Part shown: positions 52,958-61,802 of the stretch, in pieces
Numbering within the stretch: position 1 is the stretch's first letter
Layout: each line of letters opens with the position of its first letter
NCBI RefSeq assembly: GCF_000738005.1
Contig: NZ_JHAL01000002.1
Coordinates: forward strand, 186,001 to 250,000
Length of the DNA: 64,000 nt
DNA from: Bifidobacterium crudilactis
GTDB taxonomy: Bacteria; Actinomycetota; Actinomycetes; Actinomycetales; Bifidobacteriaceae
Reading direction: 5' to 3'
The notes under the pieces: generated by a model
The model's input: only the letters and a program-made list of their open reading frames with translations
Told to the model about the DNA's origin: nothing
The model's database searches: none
Position numbers and translations under genes: made by a program

Positions 52958-53755
52958 CTATCTGCCCAGAGTTGCGCTGTCTGCGCTTATAGCTGCTGTC
53001 GTCACGACTGTTGCGCTGGTTGCGTCATGATTCTGGAAATATGAGCGCAGCGCACTGTCGATGGCGTCGGAATCGTCGTCGCAGCCGTATCCGCTGTATG
53101 AGCTGCAGGACGGGTCGCTGTATGATTCGTAGTCCGTAAGCTCCTGATTGACGGCGTAAATCAGCAATCCGGCGAACAGCGCCACCACTGCAGTGTAGAT
53201 GCCACTGATGATGACGCCTGCGATGGCAAGTCCGTTTCCCCGTTCCCGGGTTTTGCGAATCTGGAAGATGGCGATGATGGAGATAACCAGTCCGGCGGGG
53301 AAGCACAGGAAGCTCAGGACGAATCCTACAATCGCCATGGTGTTCCACGGGGCATATGGTTGAACCATCGTTCCTTGAGGTGTCACATAGGAACCCTGTG
53401 ATACGTAACCTGGCTGTGAGTACCCCGTTTGTGTATAACCGGCCTGCGCATAGCCTGGTTGTGTGTAGCCGGCCTGTGTGTAATCGGGCTGCGCATACGA
53501 TTGCGGGGTATCGGTCGGCGACGTCCCGGCCTGCTGTGCCCAGGGCTGTTGAGGTCCAGGAATGTAAGGATTCCGATTATCCGAGTATGGCTGCCTCGGT
53601 GTCTGTCCACTCTGCTGTTGGTATTGCTGCGGCGGCACCTGACCTCGGTCTCGCTGTTGCTGTCCGGCTTGCCAGGGATTCTGTTGAGGGGCGGAATTGC
53701 CCTGAGGGTTCTGCCCTTGAGCGTCGTCTTGCGGGGTGCCAAAGTTATCGGTCAT
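52958..53755 (-). CDS. DUF4190 membrane protein with Gln/Pro/Tyr-rich repeats
   Basis: The 265-residue protein has a cytoplasmic N-terminal region rich in Gln, Pro, Asn and Tyr. It includes at least five tandem six-residue units of the form Y-T/A/S-Q-x-G-Y (about 90-120). A DUF4190 pair of membrane helices follows (AIVGFVLSFLCFPAGLVISIIAIFQI and GLAIAGVIISGIYTAVVALFAGLL), then an external Ser/Tyr/Asp-rich tail with two cysteines. Such proteins are common in actinobacteria and have no assigned role. It is a single gene. Confidence 0.8.
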   Translation of the reverse strand: MTDNFGTPQDDAQGQNPQGNSAPQQNPWQAGQQQRDRGQVPPQQYQQQSGQTPRQPYSDNRNPYIPGPQQPWAQQAGTSPTDTPQSYAQPDYTQAGYTQPGYAQAGYTQTGYSQPGYVSQGSYVTPQGTMVQPYAPWNTMAIVGFVLSFLCFPAGLVISIIAIFQIRKTRERGNGLAIAGVIISGIYTAVVALFAGLLIYAVNQELTDYESYSDPSCSSYSGYGCDDDSDAIDSALRSYFQNHDATSATVVTTAAISADSATLGR

Positions 53756-53902
53756 AGTGCAAAGTGTAGCCGTTTTCGAAACGGTGTTGGCTGGGAGAAT
53801 AGCGTTACGCGCGCTGCCTGTACGAAAACGGTGGAAACAGCGGAAAGAGCCACCGTATTTCGCGCAGGCAGTGCGCGTATTCGAGTGTAGGGGACGAAGG
53901 GC

Positions 53903-54913
53903 TCAGTCGGTCTGCTTCCAGTTCTCGACGTCGATATGGTGTTCGGGGTTTGCTTGCCATGCTTCCCAGGCAGAGCGCACAATGTCCTCGACTCCGTACT
54001 TGGCGTGCCATTCCATGGCTTCGTTGATGCGCTTCGGTGAGCCGATGAGATGCGGAGGGTCTCCTGCGCGGCGGGCCTTGATGGCTTCGGTGAAGGGGAG
54101 TCCGGTGACCTTCTTCACTTCATCCACAATCTGGCGGACCGAGGTGCCTTCCCCGGTGCCGACGTTGAACGCGTCGTATTCCCGCTCGTCCTTGTCCAGG
54201 TAGTGCAGTGCGGCAATATGGGCATCGGCCAGGTCGGATACGTGGATGTAGTCACGTACGCAGGTGCCGTCCGGGGTGGGGTAGTTGTCACCGAAGATTG
54301 CAGGCGCCTTGCCTTGTTTCAAGCGGTCGAAGAGCATGGGGATGAGGTTGAGTATTGCGGGGTCCTCGAGTTCTACGGGACCGCACCCGGCGACGTTGAA
54401 ATACCGCAGCGCGCAGAAGCGAACGCCGAAGGGCTGTTCGCAGGCCCGTGCCATCCACTCGCCGAAGAGCTTCGTCTGGCCGTACGGGTTGATTGGGACC
54501 ATCGGGACGACGTCCTCGGGTACCACATCGACAGGGGGGACGCCGTAAGTGGCCGCCGAGCTGGAGAACACCAGTTTCTTGACGCCTGCATCGGCCATGC
54601 CTTGCAGCACGTTGAGCATGCCGTTGATGTTCTGCTGGTAGTACCACAGAGGCTTTGCCACGGACTCGCCGACCTGTTTGCGCGCGGCGAAGTGGATGAC
54701 CGCATCCACGTGGTGTTCGGTGAGGATTTGGGCGATGAGCTTGTCGGACCCGGGCGCCGCGATATCCGCACCATACAGACGTGAGCCTTCGATGCGGGTA
54801 GACTTGCCGTAGCTGAGGTCGTCTATGACGACTACTTCCTCACCTGCCTCGTGCAGGGCGTGGACGACGTGAGCGCCGATGTAGCCGCAACCTCCGGTGA
54901 CGAGAACTGTCAT
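53903..54913 (-). CDS. galE: UDP-glucose 4-epimerase
   Basis: The 336-residue short-chain dehydrogenase-type epimerase has the NAD motif TGGCGYIGAH at the N-terminus, the conserved FAARKQVGESV, SSSAATYG, and the catalytic YGQTK (Tyr/Lys). YFNVAGC and NVGTGEGTSVRQIVDEV also fit GalE. It interconverts UDP-glucose and UDP-galactose (Leloir pathway). The start at 54913 follows GAAGGAAGG. It is a single gene, divergent from trmB; an 11-bp palindrome CACTTTAAGTG (54995-55005) lies in its promoter region. Confidence 0.95.
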   Translation of the reverse strand: MTVLVTGGCGYIGAHVVHALHEAGEEVVVIDDLSYGKSTRIEGSRLYGADIAAPGSDKLIAQILTEHHVDAVIHFAARKQVGESVAKPLWYYQQNINGMLNVLQGMADAGVKKLVFSSSAATYGVPPVDVVPEDVVPMVPINPYGQTKLFGEWMARACEQPFGVRFCALRYFNVAGCGPVELEDPAILNLIPMLFDRLKQGKAPAIFGDNYPTPDGTCVRDYIHVSDLADAHIAALHYLDKDEREYDAFNVGTGEGTSVRQIVDEVKKVTGLPFTEAIKARRAGDPPHLIGSPKRINEAMEWHAKYGVEDIVRSAWEAWQANPEHHIDVENWKQTD

Positions 54914-55113
54914 ATCTGGCCTTCCTTCGTGAGCGAAGGCGAACAAGAAAACACAATGTCTGTTCGCTTATGCTCAAATATGTTATCTTTTTTGCACTTT
55001 AAGTGTATCACACGAACATGATTGAACATCATGACAGTGAGGATACTCTGTATTAGGTTATTGGACCGCGAAGATTCAGCAATCGCGGCTTCACCGCCGC
55101 ACAAGGAGCGAAC

Positions 55114-55965
55114 ATGATTGAAGGTGTCCAGCCGGAATCCCCTGCGAGGGCAGCAGGCCCCGAGTCCGAAAGCGGAGCGTATCGTCCGGTGCTGTCGTTC
55201 GTCAGGCGGTCGGGCCGTTTGGACAAACGCCTGCAAAAAGCCTGGGACCGATATTCGTCAGAGTATCTGATTGAGCTGAACGACAGTGACACATCGCTCG
55301 GCGTCCGTGAGGGAATGCGCTTCGGCAGGAATTCAATCAAGCGATATTGGGGCAATACTCATCCACTGGTCGTCGAAGTGGGGACCGGTCAGGGCGAGAA
55401 CATCGCCGCAGCCGCTGCGGCACACCCGGAACTGAATTTTCTCGCGCTGGAGGTCTACGACCCCGGAATCGCCCACACCATGCTGCTGGCGGGAAAGCAA
55501 GGCCTGACGAATCTGCGCATCGCCCAGGTCAACGCTCCGGAATTGTTCGCCTGCATGGACAGTGGCAGCATCGCCGAGGTCTGGACCTTCTTCCCTGACC
55601 CCTGGCCCAAGATGAAGCACCATAAACGTCGCATCATCCAGGATTCCTTCGCGCGGGCGGTGAGCGAAGCGTTGGTCAAAGACGGGCTCTGGCGTATCGC
55701 CACCGACATCGAGGACTACGCCCTGCATGTCCATGAAGTGCTCGACACGATGGACTGCCTGAGCAATGTGGGGGATGTGACGGTATCGCTTCCGACTGAG
55801 CACGTCGGCAAGGGCAATGCCGGAGAGGCCGCGAATCTGCCGCATCAGGATTTCATAGAGTCCTCGCGATTCGAGGGGCGAGTGCTGACCAATTTCGAGA
55901 ACAAGGGCATCGCCGCCGGGAGGGTGATACATGATTTCACCTATCGTGCGGTGAATGACAACTGA
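55114..55965 (+). CDS. trmB: tRNA (guanine-N7-)-methyltransferase
   Basis: The 283-residue SAM-dependent enzyme methylates G46 of tRNAs. The motifs are [17 protein letters not shown] (SAM motif I), [10 protein letters not shown], the family signature [17 protein letters not shown], and [14 protein letters not shown]. The C-terminus ([17 protein letters not shown]) is normal for TrmB. AAGGAG precedes the ATG. A tRNA-Glu gene follows 110 bases downstream with its own promoter. Confidence 0.95.
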   Translation: MIEGVQPESPARAAGPESESGAYRPVLSFVRRSGRLDKRLQKAWDRYSSEYLIELNDSDTSLGVREGMRFGRNSIKRYWGNTHPLVVEVGTGQGENIAAAAAAHPELNFLALEVYDPGIAHTMLLAGKQGLTNLRIAQVNAPELFACMDSGSIAEVWTFFPDPWPKMKHHKRRIIQDSFARAVSEALVKDGLWRIATDIEDYALHVHEVLDTMDCLSNVGDVTVSLPTEHVGKGNAGEAANLPHQDFIESSRFEGRVLTNFENKGIAAGRVIHDFTYRAVNDN

Positions 55966-56036
55966 AATTCCGTTATGCGCCCCGGCACAGGGTTCGCGGT
56001 TCGGCGGGCAGCGATTCCACAACGCGACTCACCGGT

Positions 56037-56065
56037 TTGCCCAAGTCGCGCCTATCGCGTATTAT
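56037..56065 (+). promoter_or_regulatory. promoter of tRNA-Glu
   Basis: TTGCCC (56037-56042), 17 bases, TATTAT (56060-56065), ten bases before the mature tRNA. Confidence 0.6.
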
Positions 56066-56075
56066 GAACTCGTTT

Positions 56076-56147
56076 GCCCCCGTCGTCTAACGGTTAGGAC
56101 ATCAGACTTTCACTCTGACAACGAGAGTTCGACTCTCTCCGGGGGTA
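56076..56147 (+). tRNA. tRNA-Glu (TTC)
   Basis: The cloverleaf is on the plus strand. Acceptor GCCCCCG pairs with CGGGGGT (G-U first pair, usual for this tRNA in actinobacteria), the anticodon loop is CTTTCAC (TTC), and the T arm is GAGAG-TTCGACT-CTCTC. A toxin-antitoxin insertion follows it. Confidence 0.95.
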
Positions 56148-56407
56148 CTTCTACTGGAACAGGGTTTCCAGAATTCACTAATTGCCTACAAGACGGCTCA
56201 TGTCGCTACATTGTCGCTAGCCGACCGTCTCGGCATCACCGGCGTGGTCTGCTCAACTGCGCCTGCCCGAACCCAATGCTTACAGCGGGCACACCTATGC
56301 CTGGCTACCCGAAACCCTCGACGCATGTGACGGTGAACTATGAGACCATTGCGGAAGCCCCCGGCAATGAAAACAAGGTCATCAACCGCCCTCATTGTCT
56401 CTCGCAG
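56148..56407. other. non-coding stretch between tRNA-Glu and the toxin-antitoxin pair
   Basis: About 260 bases without a supportable gene. The position directly behind a tRNA 3' end suggests leftover sequence of an integrated element, but no integrase remnant or duplicated tRNA end could be recognised by eye. Confidence 0.4.
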
Positions 56408-56436
56408 TTGACACTTTATATACTGGAATATACAAT
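56408..56436 (+). promoter_or_regulatory. near-consensus promoter of the toxin-antitoxin pair
   Basis: TTGACA (56408-56413), exactly 17 bases, TACAAT (56431-56436). The toxin ATG at 56443 begins six bases after the -10 box, so the transcript should be leaderless. A TATA-N8-TATA symmetry across the spacer may be the autoregulatory operator. Confidence 0.75.
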
Positions 56437-56442
56437 TGTCGG

Positions 56443-56763
56443 ATGAGGATAGAATCGACCCGAGAGTTCGACGAATGGTTGGGTAAGCTGCGAGACCTCA
56501 AGGCGCGAACTTCTATCTATGCACGAATGGCCGCCATCCGAGAAGCGGGGCAACTTCTGGGAGACATCCAACCAATCAGCGGGCCACTGAAGGAGATGCG
56601 TTTTCATACAGGCGCAGGGTATCGCGTGTATTTCATTCAGCGCGGCACCACGTTGATTCTGCTGCTCGGCGGCGGTAACAAAACGTCGCAAAACAAGGAC
56701 ATCAGGAAACTGCAAAAGCAGTGCGACCAATGGAAGGGATGGCTAGACAATGGAAACGCATGA
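56443..56763 (+). CDS. higB: HigB/RelE-type toxin (Gp49-like)
   Basis: The 106-residue protein has the RelE/ParE-superfamily Gp49-like pattern. STREFDEWLGKLRD opens it, an ARMAAIREAGQLLGD helix pair follows, then GPLKEMRFHTGAGYRVYFIQRGTTLILLLGGGNKTSQ with the conserved Arg and Tyr. Toxins of this family cut mRNA at the ribosome. The ATG at 56443 lies immediately after the -10 box; an upstream in-frame start would lie upstream of the promoter. It overlaps the antitoxin gene by 14 bases. The toxin-first order is typical of HigBA. Confidence 0.88.
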   Translation: MRIESTREFDEWLGKLRDLKARTSIYARMAAIREAGQLLGDIQPISGPLKEMRFHTGAGYRVYFIQRGTTLILLLGGGNKTSQNKDIRKLQKQCDQWKGWLDNGNA

Positions 56764-57037
56764 GTTTGATATCAGCATGTTTCTGCGTGACGAACAGGAA
56801 ATCGCAGGATACCTGAACGCCGCAATGGAAGAAGGAGGGTCGCATCTCGTACAGGTCGCGCTGGGCGACGTGGCCAAGGCTCGCCGTCGCATGAGCCAGA
56901 CAGCAGAGGATGCCGGCATCACACGCGCCGGGTTATATCGTGCGCTTTCTGCGGACGGCAACCCATCCTACGAAAACATTGTGAACATCGCCAAAAGTCT
57001 AGGATTGGAACTCAAATTCGTCCCGGCACACCACTGA
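56750..57037 (+). CDS. higA: HigA-type antitoxin (XRE-like addiction module antidote)
   Basis: The 95-residue protein has a C-terminal helix-turn-helix (MSQTAEDAGITRAGLYRALS, then NPSYENIVNIAKSLGLELKF), the addiction-module antidote signature, and an N-terminal segment that would bind the toxin (FDISMFLRDEQEIAGYLNAAM). It neutralises the overlapping HigB toxin and represses the operon. The start codon lies within the last codons of the toxin gene. Confidence 0.88.
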   Translation: METHEFDISMFLRDEQEIAGYLNAAMEEGGSHLVQVALGDVAKARRRMSQTAEDAGITRAGLYRALSADGNPSYENIVNIAKSLGLELKFVPAHH

Positions 57038-57256
57038 CCACACATGTGGGAAGTCTGAGATTACTCTCGGACTTAGGTTCAAAACACCTCATTCTTACCA
57101 ACCGCAACTGCGAGAACATGAGGATGATGTTCTTCCGGTACAGCGCCGGAAGCCTGCAACCGGTCGGCTATCAGTTCGACCAAATCTCGCGCCGTGTTCG
57201 CATCGTGGCGAGTGAGGCGGGTCGGGCCAGCCAAGAGCTCACTCGAATGCCGTATC

Positions 57257-57460
57257 TCAATCGTGCAACGAAGCGTCGATGACAGCATCTAGGAATCGTT
57301 GTGATTCTTCCTGGGTGGTGCACGCCACATCATCGGTATTGTCCGCTTCGGCGCGGGCAGCGATAAACGCGCTAAGCGCGTCGCTGAATGTTTTTCCATG
57401 CTTACGTTCGGCATTCTCGGATCTACGCAGCACACCCGCGTCAACCGGAATGTTCAACAT
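57257..57460 (-). CDS. short ORF, possible antitoxin-like remnant
   Basis: The 67-residue frame begins MLNIPVDAGVLRRSENAERK, continues with FSDALSAFIAARAEAD, and is preceded by CAGGTG seven bases before the ATG. The length and helical, charged composition are compatible with a small antitoxin, but I do not recognise a family. It lies in the accessory patch behind tRNA-Glu, opposite in strand to higBA, and may be a remnant. Confidence 0.35.
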   Translation of the reverse strand: MLNIPVDAGVLRRSENAERKHGKTFSDALSAFIAARAEADNTDDVACTTQEESQRFLDAVIDASLHD

Positions 57461-57733
57461 GGTTCACCTGTGTTCATAGGATGCCGAATACGACTGGTTC
57501 GCAGAGCCAAACTGAACAATTTGTCCAACGATGGACAGGCCACGGTAATGAGCAACAAGAAACGAGATGCTTCTGGATTGACCTGCCGCAATACGTGTCG
57601 GGTTTCAACAGTGCTTTGGAGGACATGTGGTTTCAATTTCTGACCGATACTAGAGGGTTCACTGATGCGCTGAGTCCTGATGCGCGTTTTCTGGTGGAGC
57701 AGAAAGCAGCGCGCTGATTCTTGCTCGGCCTGC

Positions 57734-58213
57734 TCAGAGTACTTGGTGATAGATGAACTGTTCGCCTTTCGGCCCTTGATATGTTTCGCGCAGTTTGACG
57801 AAGCCACTGCCCTCGTAGAGTTTCTGTGCCGGGCGGTTGGCCGCGTTGACGCCAAGGACCAGTTCGTGGATATTCTCGTAGGCGGCATGAACAAAGTCGG
57901 GGAGCAGCGTCAGAGCCAGATGCGCGAAGCCTCTGCGGTGGAAACGGTCATCCGTCGAAAAACTCCGGATAAGCATGCTGTCCGAGCGCTTTGTGTACCG
58001 GTATTTGTCATCGCCATAATCCAACACGAGGAAGGTGGGGATTTCACCGCGTCCCGTAACCAGCAACACCGGATGGTATTCGTCCGATAGACGCGATACT
58101 CGGATGGCGTGTTCGGGGGTGCCGGTGAAGGAAAGATCCGATAGCTGGTAGCTCCCCAGTGCTTTGTCGAATGTTGGGTTGTATGCCAGCAGACTGACAT
58201 CGTCGCGTTCCAA
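57734..58213 (-). CDS. GNAT-family N-acetyltransferase
   Basis: The protein of about 159 residues has the GNAT fold. A beta-rich N-terminal half (PVLLVTGRGEIPTFLVLDYG) is followed by the acetyl-CoA loop STDDRFHRRGFAHLALTLLPDF (R-R-G-x-A form) and ELVLGVNAANRPAQKLYEGSGFVKLRET, the typical C-terminal signature. The substrate is unknown. The frame appears to start at a TTG (58213), with AAGGAG 13 bases before it; no better in-frame ATG or GTG is seen, so the exact start is uncertain. Confidence 0.8.
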   Translation of the reverse strand: MERDDVSLLAYNPTFDKALGSYQLSDLSFTGTPEHAIRVSRLSDEYHPVLLVTGRGEIPTFLVLDYGDDKYRYTKRSDSMLIRSFSTDDRFHRRGFAHLALTLLPDFVHAAYENIHELVLGVNAANRPAQKLYEGSGFVKLRETYQGPKGEQFIYHQVL

Positions 58214-58235
58214 AGTCGTAGGCTCACTCCTTCTG

Positions 58236-58268
58236 TCTGCCGAGTGGAACGATTGGCCACTCGGCAGA
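58236..58268 (-). terminator. hairpin downstream of the HdeD-like gene
   Basis: The TCTGCCGAGTGG / CCACTCGGCAGA stem with a nine-base loop lies just after the HdeD-like stop and immediately before the ribosome site of the GNAT gene. No T tract follows. Confidence 0.45.
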
Positions 58269-58279
58269 ACTATGGCCGT

Positions 58280-58792
58280 CTAGAAGGCGGCGGCCAGGTA
58301 GGAGATGCCGGAGAACAGGAAGTATGCTCCGACCAGGAACGCAGGGGTGAGCGCCGAGGACACCGGGTTGAACAGCAGAATGATGCCGAGAACTATGCCA
58401 AGGACGTTCATCACAATGTCGAACCAGTAATAGTTGCCTGCGGTGTTCCGATAGACGCTTGCCACGGCCAGCTCGAAAATCGAATCCAGGATGAACCAGA
58501 TGGCGAAGATGTAGGGGAGTGCGATCACCCCGACGCTCGCGTTGAAGATCAGGAAGACGCCCAGAAGAATATCCACGATGCCGAGCACCAGGATATAGAC
58601 GTTCTTGGCTCCGGTGAATTCGTCGATTCGTCGTCTCAGCGTCAGTTCGGACACGCCCTTGATGATTGCCAGAATAGCGAATCCGTAGACCAATGCGACC
58701 AGGTTGCTGGCAGGATTGCTGAAAGAGACGAGTGCGGTGATGATGAACAGAATCCCCACAAAGAAATAGTCCCAGTTGATTTTTTTAGTCAT
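58280..58792 (-). CDS. HdeD/DUF308 family membrane protein
   Basis: The 170-residue protein has six membrane helices in three pairs, the HdeD (DUF308) pattern: WDYFFVGILFIITALVSF, LVALVYGFAILAIIKGVSEL, VYILVLGIVDILLGVFLIF, and so on. HdeD of E. coli is linked to acid resistance at high cell density; the biochemical role is unproven. The start MTKKINWDYFF at 58792 follows GAAGGG; nine upstream codons from another ATG have no ribosome site. Confidence 0.85.
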   Translation of the reverse strand: MTKKINWDYFFVGILFIITALVSFSNPASNLVALVYGFAILAIIKGVSELTLRRRIDEFTGAKNVYILVLGIVDILLGVFLIFNASVGVIALPYIFAIWFILDSIFELAVASVYRNTAGNYYWFDIVMNVLGIVLGIILLFNPVSSALTPAFLVGAYFLFSGISYLAAAF

Positions 58793-58927
58793 TACTTTTC
58801 CCTTCGATATCCATTGCACTTCCCGGGTGCAGATATGCGCTCTTCACTCCCCAGTGTAGGTCAGATGCTGGCGGAGCGGGTTCTCGCCCACGCCGCTTGC
58901 CGACTCGAGACGAAGCGCCAGAGGCCG

Positions 58928-59500
58928 TCAGAGTCTGCGAGCCAGTTCGAAGCGTTCGAGAACCACCGGGGTATCGTCGTCCAAGGTGAAGTCCTCGCCG
59001 TATTCTGCAAGGTATTCATCGGAGGTCCAGAACTGACGGTGCACCTGTCGCCATCCGCTGGCATCGGTGTAGCCCTCGCCCTCATCCTTGGCATGTTGGT
59101 CGTCGACATCGATGAAGCGCGTGGTTGTTATCGCGGTGTAGCGCAGAATCGCGACATCGTTGCCTGCCGAATCGATGACGACGTTGAGGTCGCCCACTTT
59201 CGGCAACGCCTCCCCGGTGAGCTCGAAGTCGCGATACAGGCTTGCGGTGCTGGTTTTGGCACCTGAGAAAATCGCCTCTAGCAACGTGTCTCGTACAGGT
59301 CCTGGATATGCGAATTCATCTTTGGGGAGTTCCGCGATCATTTCAGGTGTCAAGGAGTCCGGGTCCGTGCTTGAAGGGTCGAAGGACGGTCCCTGTGCTT
59401 CATTTGCAGAGACCTGTTCTGTTGTTGCGTCCTGTGCGGCGGTTGCGGTGAGGTCTCCCTCATTCAGCTCTGTTGTGTTCATGTCGTTGTTGTTGTCCAT
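58928..59500 (-). CDS. ASCH-domain protein
   Basis: The 190-residue protein has an acidic, low-complexity N-terminal part of about 45 residues. An ASCH (PUA-like) domain follows with the conserved AIFSGAKTSTASLYRDF and, further on, VGDLNVVIDSAGNDVAILRYT and WRQVHRQFW. ASCH domains bind RNA or modified nucleosides, and some are amidohydrolases or nucleases; the role here is unknown. The start MDNNNDMNTTEL at 59500 follows GGGAGGAA. Confidence 0.85.
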   Translation of the reverse strand: MDNNNDMNTTELNEGDLTATAAQDATTEQVSANEAQGPSFDPSSTDPDSLTPEMIAELPKDEFAYPGPVRDTLLEAIFSGAKTSTASLYRDFELTGEALPKVGDLNVVIDSAGNDVAILRYTAITTTRFIDVDDQHAKDEGEGYTDASGWRQVHRQFWTSDEYLAEYGEDFTLDDDTPVVLERFELARRL

Positions 59501-59762
59501 CGCGCTTCCTCCCGCTGTGTGTCTGTTTGCTCTTATGGGCAGGTCCGGCCTGCGCATCGTCGGCGACGGTGATCGCCGGGTTCCATGAGCTCCTATGTTG
59601 TGAGCTTGCTATGTCGTGACGGCTTCCCGTCTTCTGTATACGCTTTCTCTCGTTTGCCTCTGCAGGCATGCCGCCCGTTTGGGAGCGGAGCATTGTCTAT
59701 CTTGCCCATCACTGTAACAGTGATGAATAACCGGGTACCCAGTCAGAGAGTCCAGAATACGT
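59501..59762. other. non-coding region between ASCH gene and small acidic protein gene
   Basis: The stretch (59501-59815 in total) holds the ASCH gene promoter region and the hairpin at 59763-59795. No gene is seen. Confidence 0.4.
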
Positions 59763-59795
59763 GAGCGGTCCACCCTGAATCAGGGTGGACCGCTC
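59763..59795 (-). terminator. hairpin terminator of the small acidic protein gene
   Basis: A perfect 15-bp stem (GAGCGGTCCACCCTG and its complement) with a three-base loop lies about 20 bases after the stop. It has no T run. Confidence 0.6.
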
Positions 59796-59815
59796 GATTG
59801 TGACCGTGGTATGCG

Positions 59816-59998
59816 TTACTTTTCCAGATCCGCCGGCGGCACGTCATAGGTGACGTCGCTTGTGGAGACTGGGGTTCCGGACACGTGGTCGTCCTTCTTT
59901 GACGTATCCCCGGAAATATCGGGGTCGGAAGGCACGGGCGCATCGTTGACGGGCACTCCGTTAACCTTCGGCTGTTCTTGCTTGTTCTCCTCAGTCAT
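59816..59998 (-). CDS. small acidic protein, function unknown
   Basis: The 60-residue protein begins MTEENKQEQPKVNGVPVN and is rich in Asp, Pro, Ser and Val, probably disordered. AAAGGAG seven to ten bases before the ATG and a good terminator after the stop support a real gene. No family is recognised. Confidence 0.65.
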   Translation of the reverse strand: MTEENKQEQPKVNGVPVNDAPVPSDPDISGDTSKKDDHVSGTPVSTSDVTYDVPPADLEK

Positions 59999-60216
59999 AT
60001 GACCACTCCTTTTGGGATTGAAATGTCCTAAGCCATTGCGGAACGCATTGTATCCAACGAATCCCGAACAACACTTGACAAACTACTACAAACAGCAGAG
60101 AAGGGGCTTTGCTAACAGGGCAATGCCTGTGTTGGATACGATAGCGGGAATACGACTGTGTGGATGGGCCTGTGTGGATATATGACTCTGTGGATATGAC
60201 TCTGCGGGAATAGCTG

Positions 60217-61404
60217 TTACCTCAATATGCGTGTGACGTTCTCGCAGCATCGCGAGAGATTCCCATATGCTTCGTGCATTGCCTGGTCAAGGGATACCGC
60301 ACCCGGCGAAATGCAGAATATCGCATCGATGCCCTGTTCGTACAGATTCTCGATGCCCTGACCGATGGCACCGGTGAATGCAATCACCTTGCAGTGTGGA
60401 GCAGTTGCCTTGACTGCTCTGGCGACGCCGATCGGGGCCTTGCCGTGTGCGGTCTGAGCATCGGTCCGGCCTTCGCCGACAAAGCAGTAGTCGGCGTCGA
60501 CGGCCTGCTCCTTGAGGTGAAGCATCTGAATCATGATTTCTATACCGCGGCGAATCGTGGCATTGGTGAAAGCGAGGCACCCGGCGCCGAGACCTCCGGC
60601 GGCCCCCGAACCGGGAGCGGATTCAATCTCCCTGTGCAGTTGCTCGCGGACGACTTGTGCATAGTGGCGCAAAGCGCGGTCCAGGATGCCGGTCATGTTG
60701 GGAGTCGCACCCTTCTGCGGGCCGAAGACGAGGGATGCACCAGAGGGGCCGGTAAGCGGATTGTCCACATCGCAGGCCAACTGAATATTCACATGCGACA
60801 AACGCTCGTCTTTCTTGGAGGTGTCGATGATGCTTAGCTCGGCAAGGGCTGCGCCGCCATATGGCAGGTCTCTGTTGCTGGCATCCAGCAGACGAATTCC
60901 CAGCGCCTGCGCCATGCCCGCTCCGCCGTCGTTGGTGGCGCTTCCGCCCAAACCAAGGATGATGGTGTCCACTCCCTGGTCGAGGGCGTCCCGAATAAGT
61001 TCGCCGGTGCCATAGCTCGTGGTGATAAGTGGGTTGGCGTTTGAGCTGTCGACATACTGCAGGCCGCTTGCCGAAGCCATCTCAATCACTGCGGTGTGAC
61101 CGTCGGCCATCAGCCCGTATGAGGCCAGCGTGTCTCTGCCAAGCGGATCGGTCACGCGGATGCTGCGAAGACGAGCCCCGGAGGCGTCTGAATGCTCGTG
61201 GCCATCCTGTTCTTCGATGCTGGCTGAGGTGATTCCCCTGAGCAGGGTTTCCACTGTTCCATCGCCGCCATCGGCAAGGGGCAGCATCACGCAGGTGGTG
61301 TCAGGGGCGGCTCGGGTGATGCCCTCAGTCATTGCGCGTGCTGCGTCGATGGCACTCAGCGAAGCCTTGAAGGAGTCGGGAGCGATGATGATTTTCATAG
61401 CCAT
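60217..61404 (-). CDS. glycerate kinase (GarK/GlxK type)
   Basis: The 395-residue kinase begins KIIIAPDSFKASLSAIDAARAM, the defining start of the glycerate kinase type 1 family. It continues with LPLADGGDGTVETLL, ILGLGGSATNDGGAGMAQALG and CDVDNPLTGPSGASLVFGPQKG, and ends with FVGEGRTDAQTAHGKAP. It phosphorylates glycerate to 2- or 3-phosphoglycerate. The start may be 61404 or two codons later, since the GGCGGG ribosome site fits the second ATG better. No glyoxylate or glycerate genes accompany it. Confidence 0.92.
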   Translation of the reverse strand: MAMKIIIAPDSFKASLSAIDAARAMTEGITRAAPDTTCVMLPLADGGDGTVETLLRGITSASIEEQDGHEHSDASGARLRSIRVTDPLGRDTLASYGLMADGHTAVIEMASASGLQYVDSSNANPLITTSYGTGELIRDALDQGVDTIILGLGGSATNDGGAGMAQALGIRLLDASNRDLPYGGAALAELSIIDTSKKDERLSHVNIQLACDVDNPLTGPSGASLVFGPQKGATPNMTGILDRALRHYAQVVREQLHREIESAPGSGAAGGLGAGCLAFTNATIRRGIEIMIQMLHLKEQAVDADYCFVGEGRTDAQTAHGKAPIGVARAVKATAPHCKVIAFTGAIGQGIENLYEQGIDAIFCISPGAVSLDQAMHEAYGNLSRCCENVTRILR

Positions 61405-61449
61405 CCCGCCTGCGGTGCCGCCCTGTTCACGATGATTTCGGTGGTTGTC

Positions 61450-61632
61450 TCAGAGTTCAGAGGCGGTGTCGTCCTTGCCGGTGCTTTCGGGCAGCAGTCC
61501 GCAACCCAAGCCCAGCAGTCCAGCTATGAGACCGCAGATTCCGGCGGCCGGACCGGGGGTGGCCAGCGAAAGGGCAAGGCTTACCGCTCCGAAGGCCAGG
61601 CTGACGGCACCAATGATGATTTTTACGTGCAT
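61450..61632 (-). CDS. small glycine-rich membrane protein, function unknown
   Basis: The 60-residue protein is mostly one or two hydrophobic, Gly/Ala/Leu-rich helices (IIIGAVSLAFGAVSLALSLA; GICGLIAGLLGLGCGLL) with a short polar tail. GAAGGGA lies before the ATG. It is upstream of the glycerate kinase gene on the same strand, 45 bases away. Confidence 0.6.
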   Translation of the reverse strand: MHVKIIIGAVSLAFGAVSLALSLATPGPAAGICGLIAGLLGLGCGLLPESTGKDDTASEL

Positions 61633-61802
61633 GATTCATTCCCTTCCATATGATTCCCGGCCCATGCCTAAGAATCTGAGCTCTTCCAACAGCATCAGCA
61701 TAACAGCGCAGCCAATAAACCTTGTGTATTACGCTTTATGTGACTCTTAGCCATTTCGCTTGCATGCGCCGGAGGCTGGGGCAGAAGGTAAGGGCCTAAT
61801 AC

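Noticed and set aside
56148..56407. Second attachment-site copy of the tRNA-Glu 3' end
   Set aside because: No repeat of the tRNA 3' end was found by eye in the following 1.6 kb, so integration is inferred only from position and content.
57079..57288. A 69-codon minus-strand frame overlapping the possible antitoxin-like ORF
   Set aside because: No family match, no ribosome site and low coding plausibility; it may be part of a degraded element, but it is not supportable as a gene.
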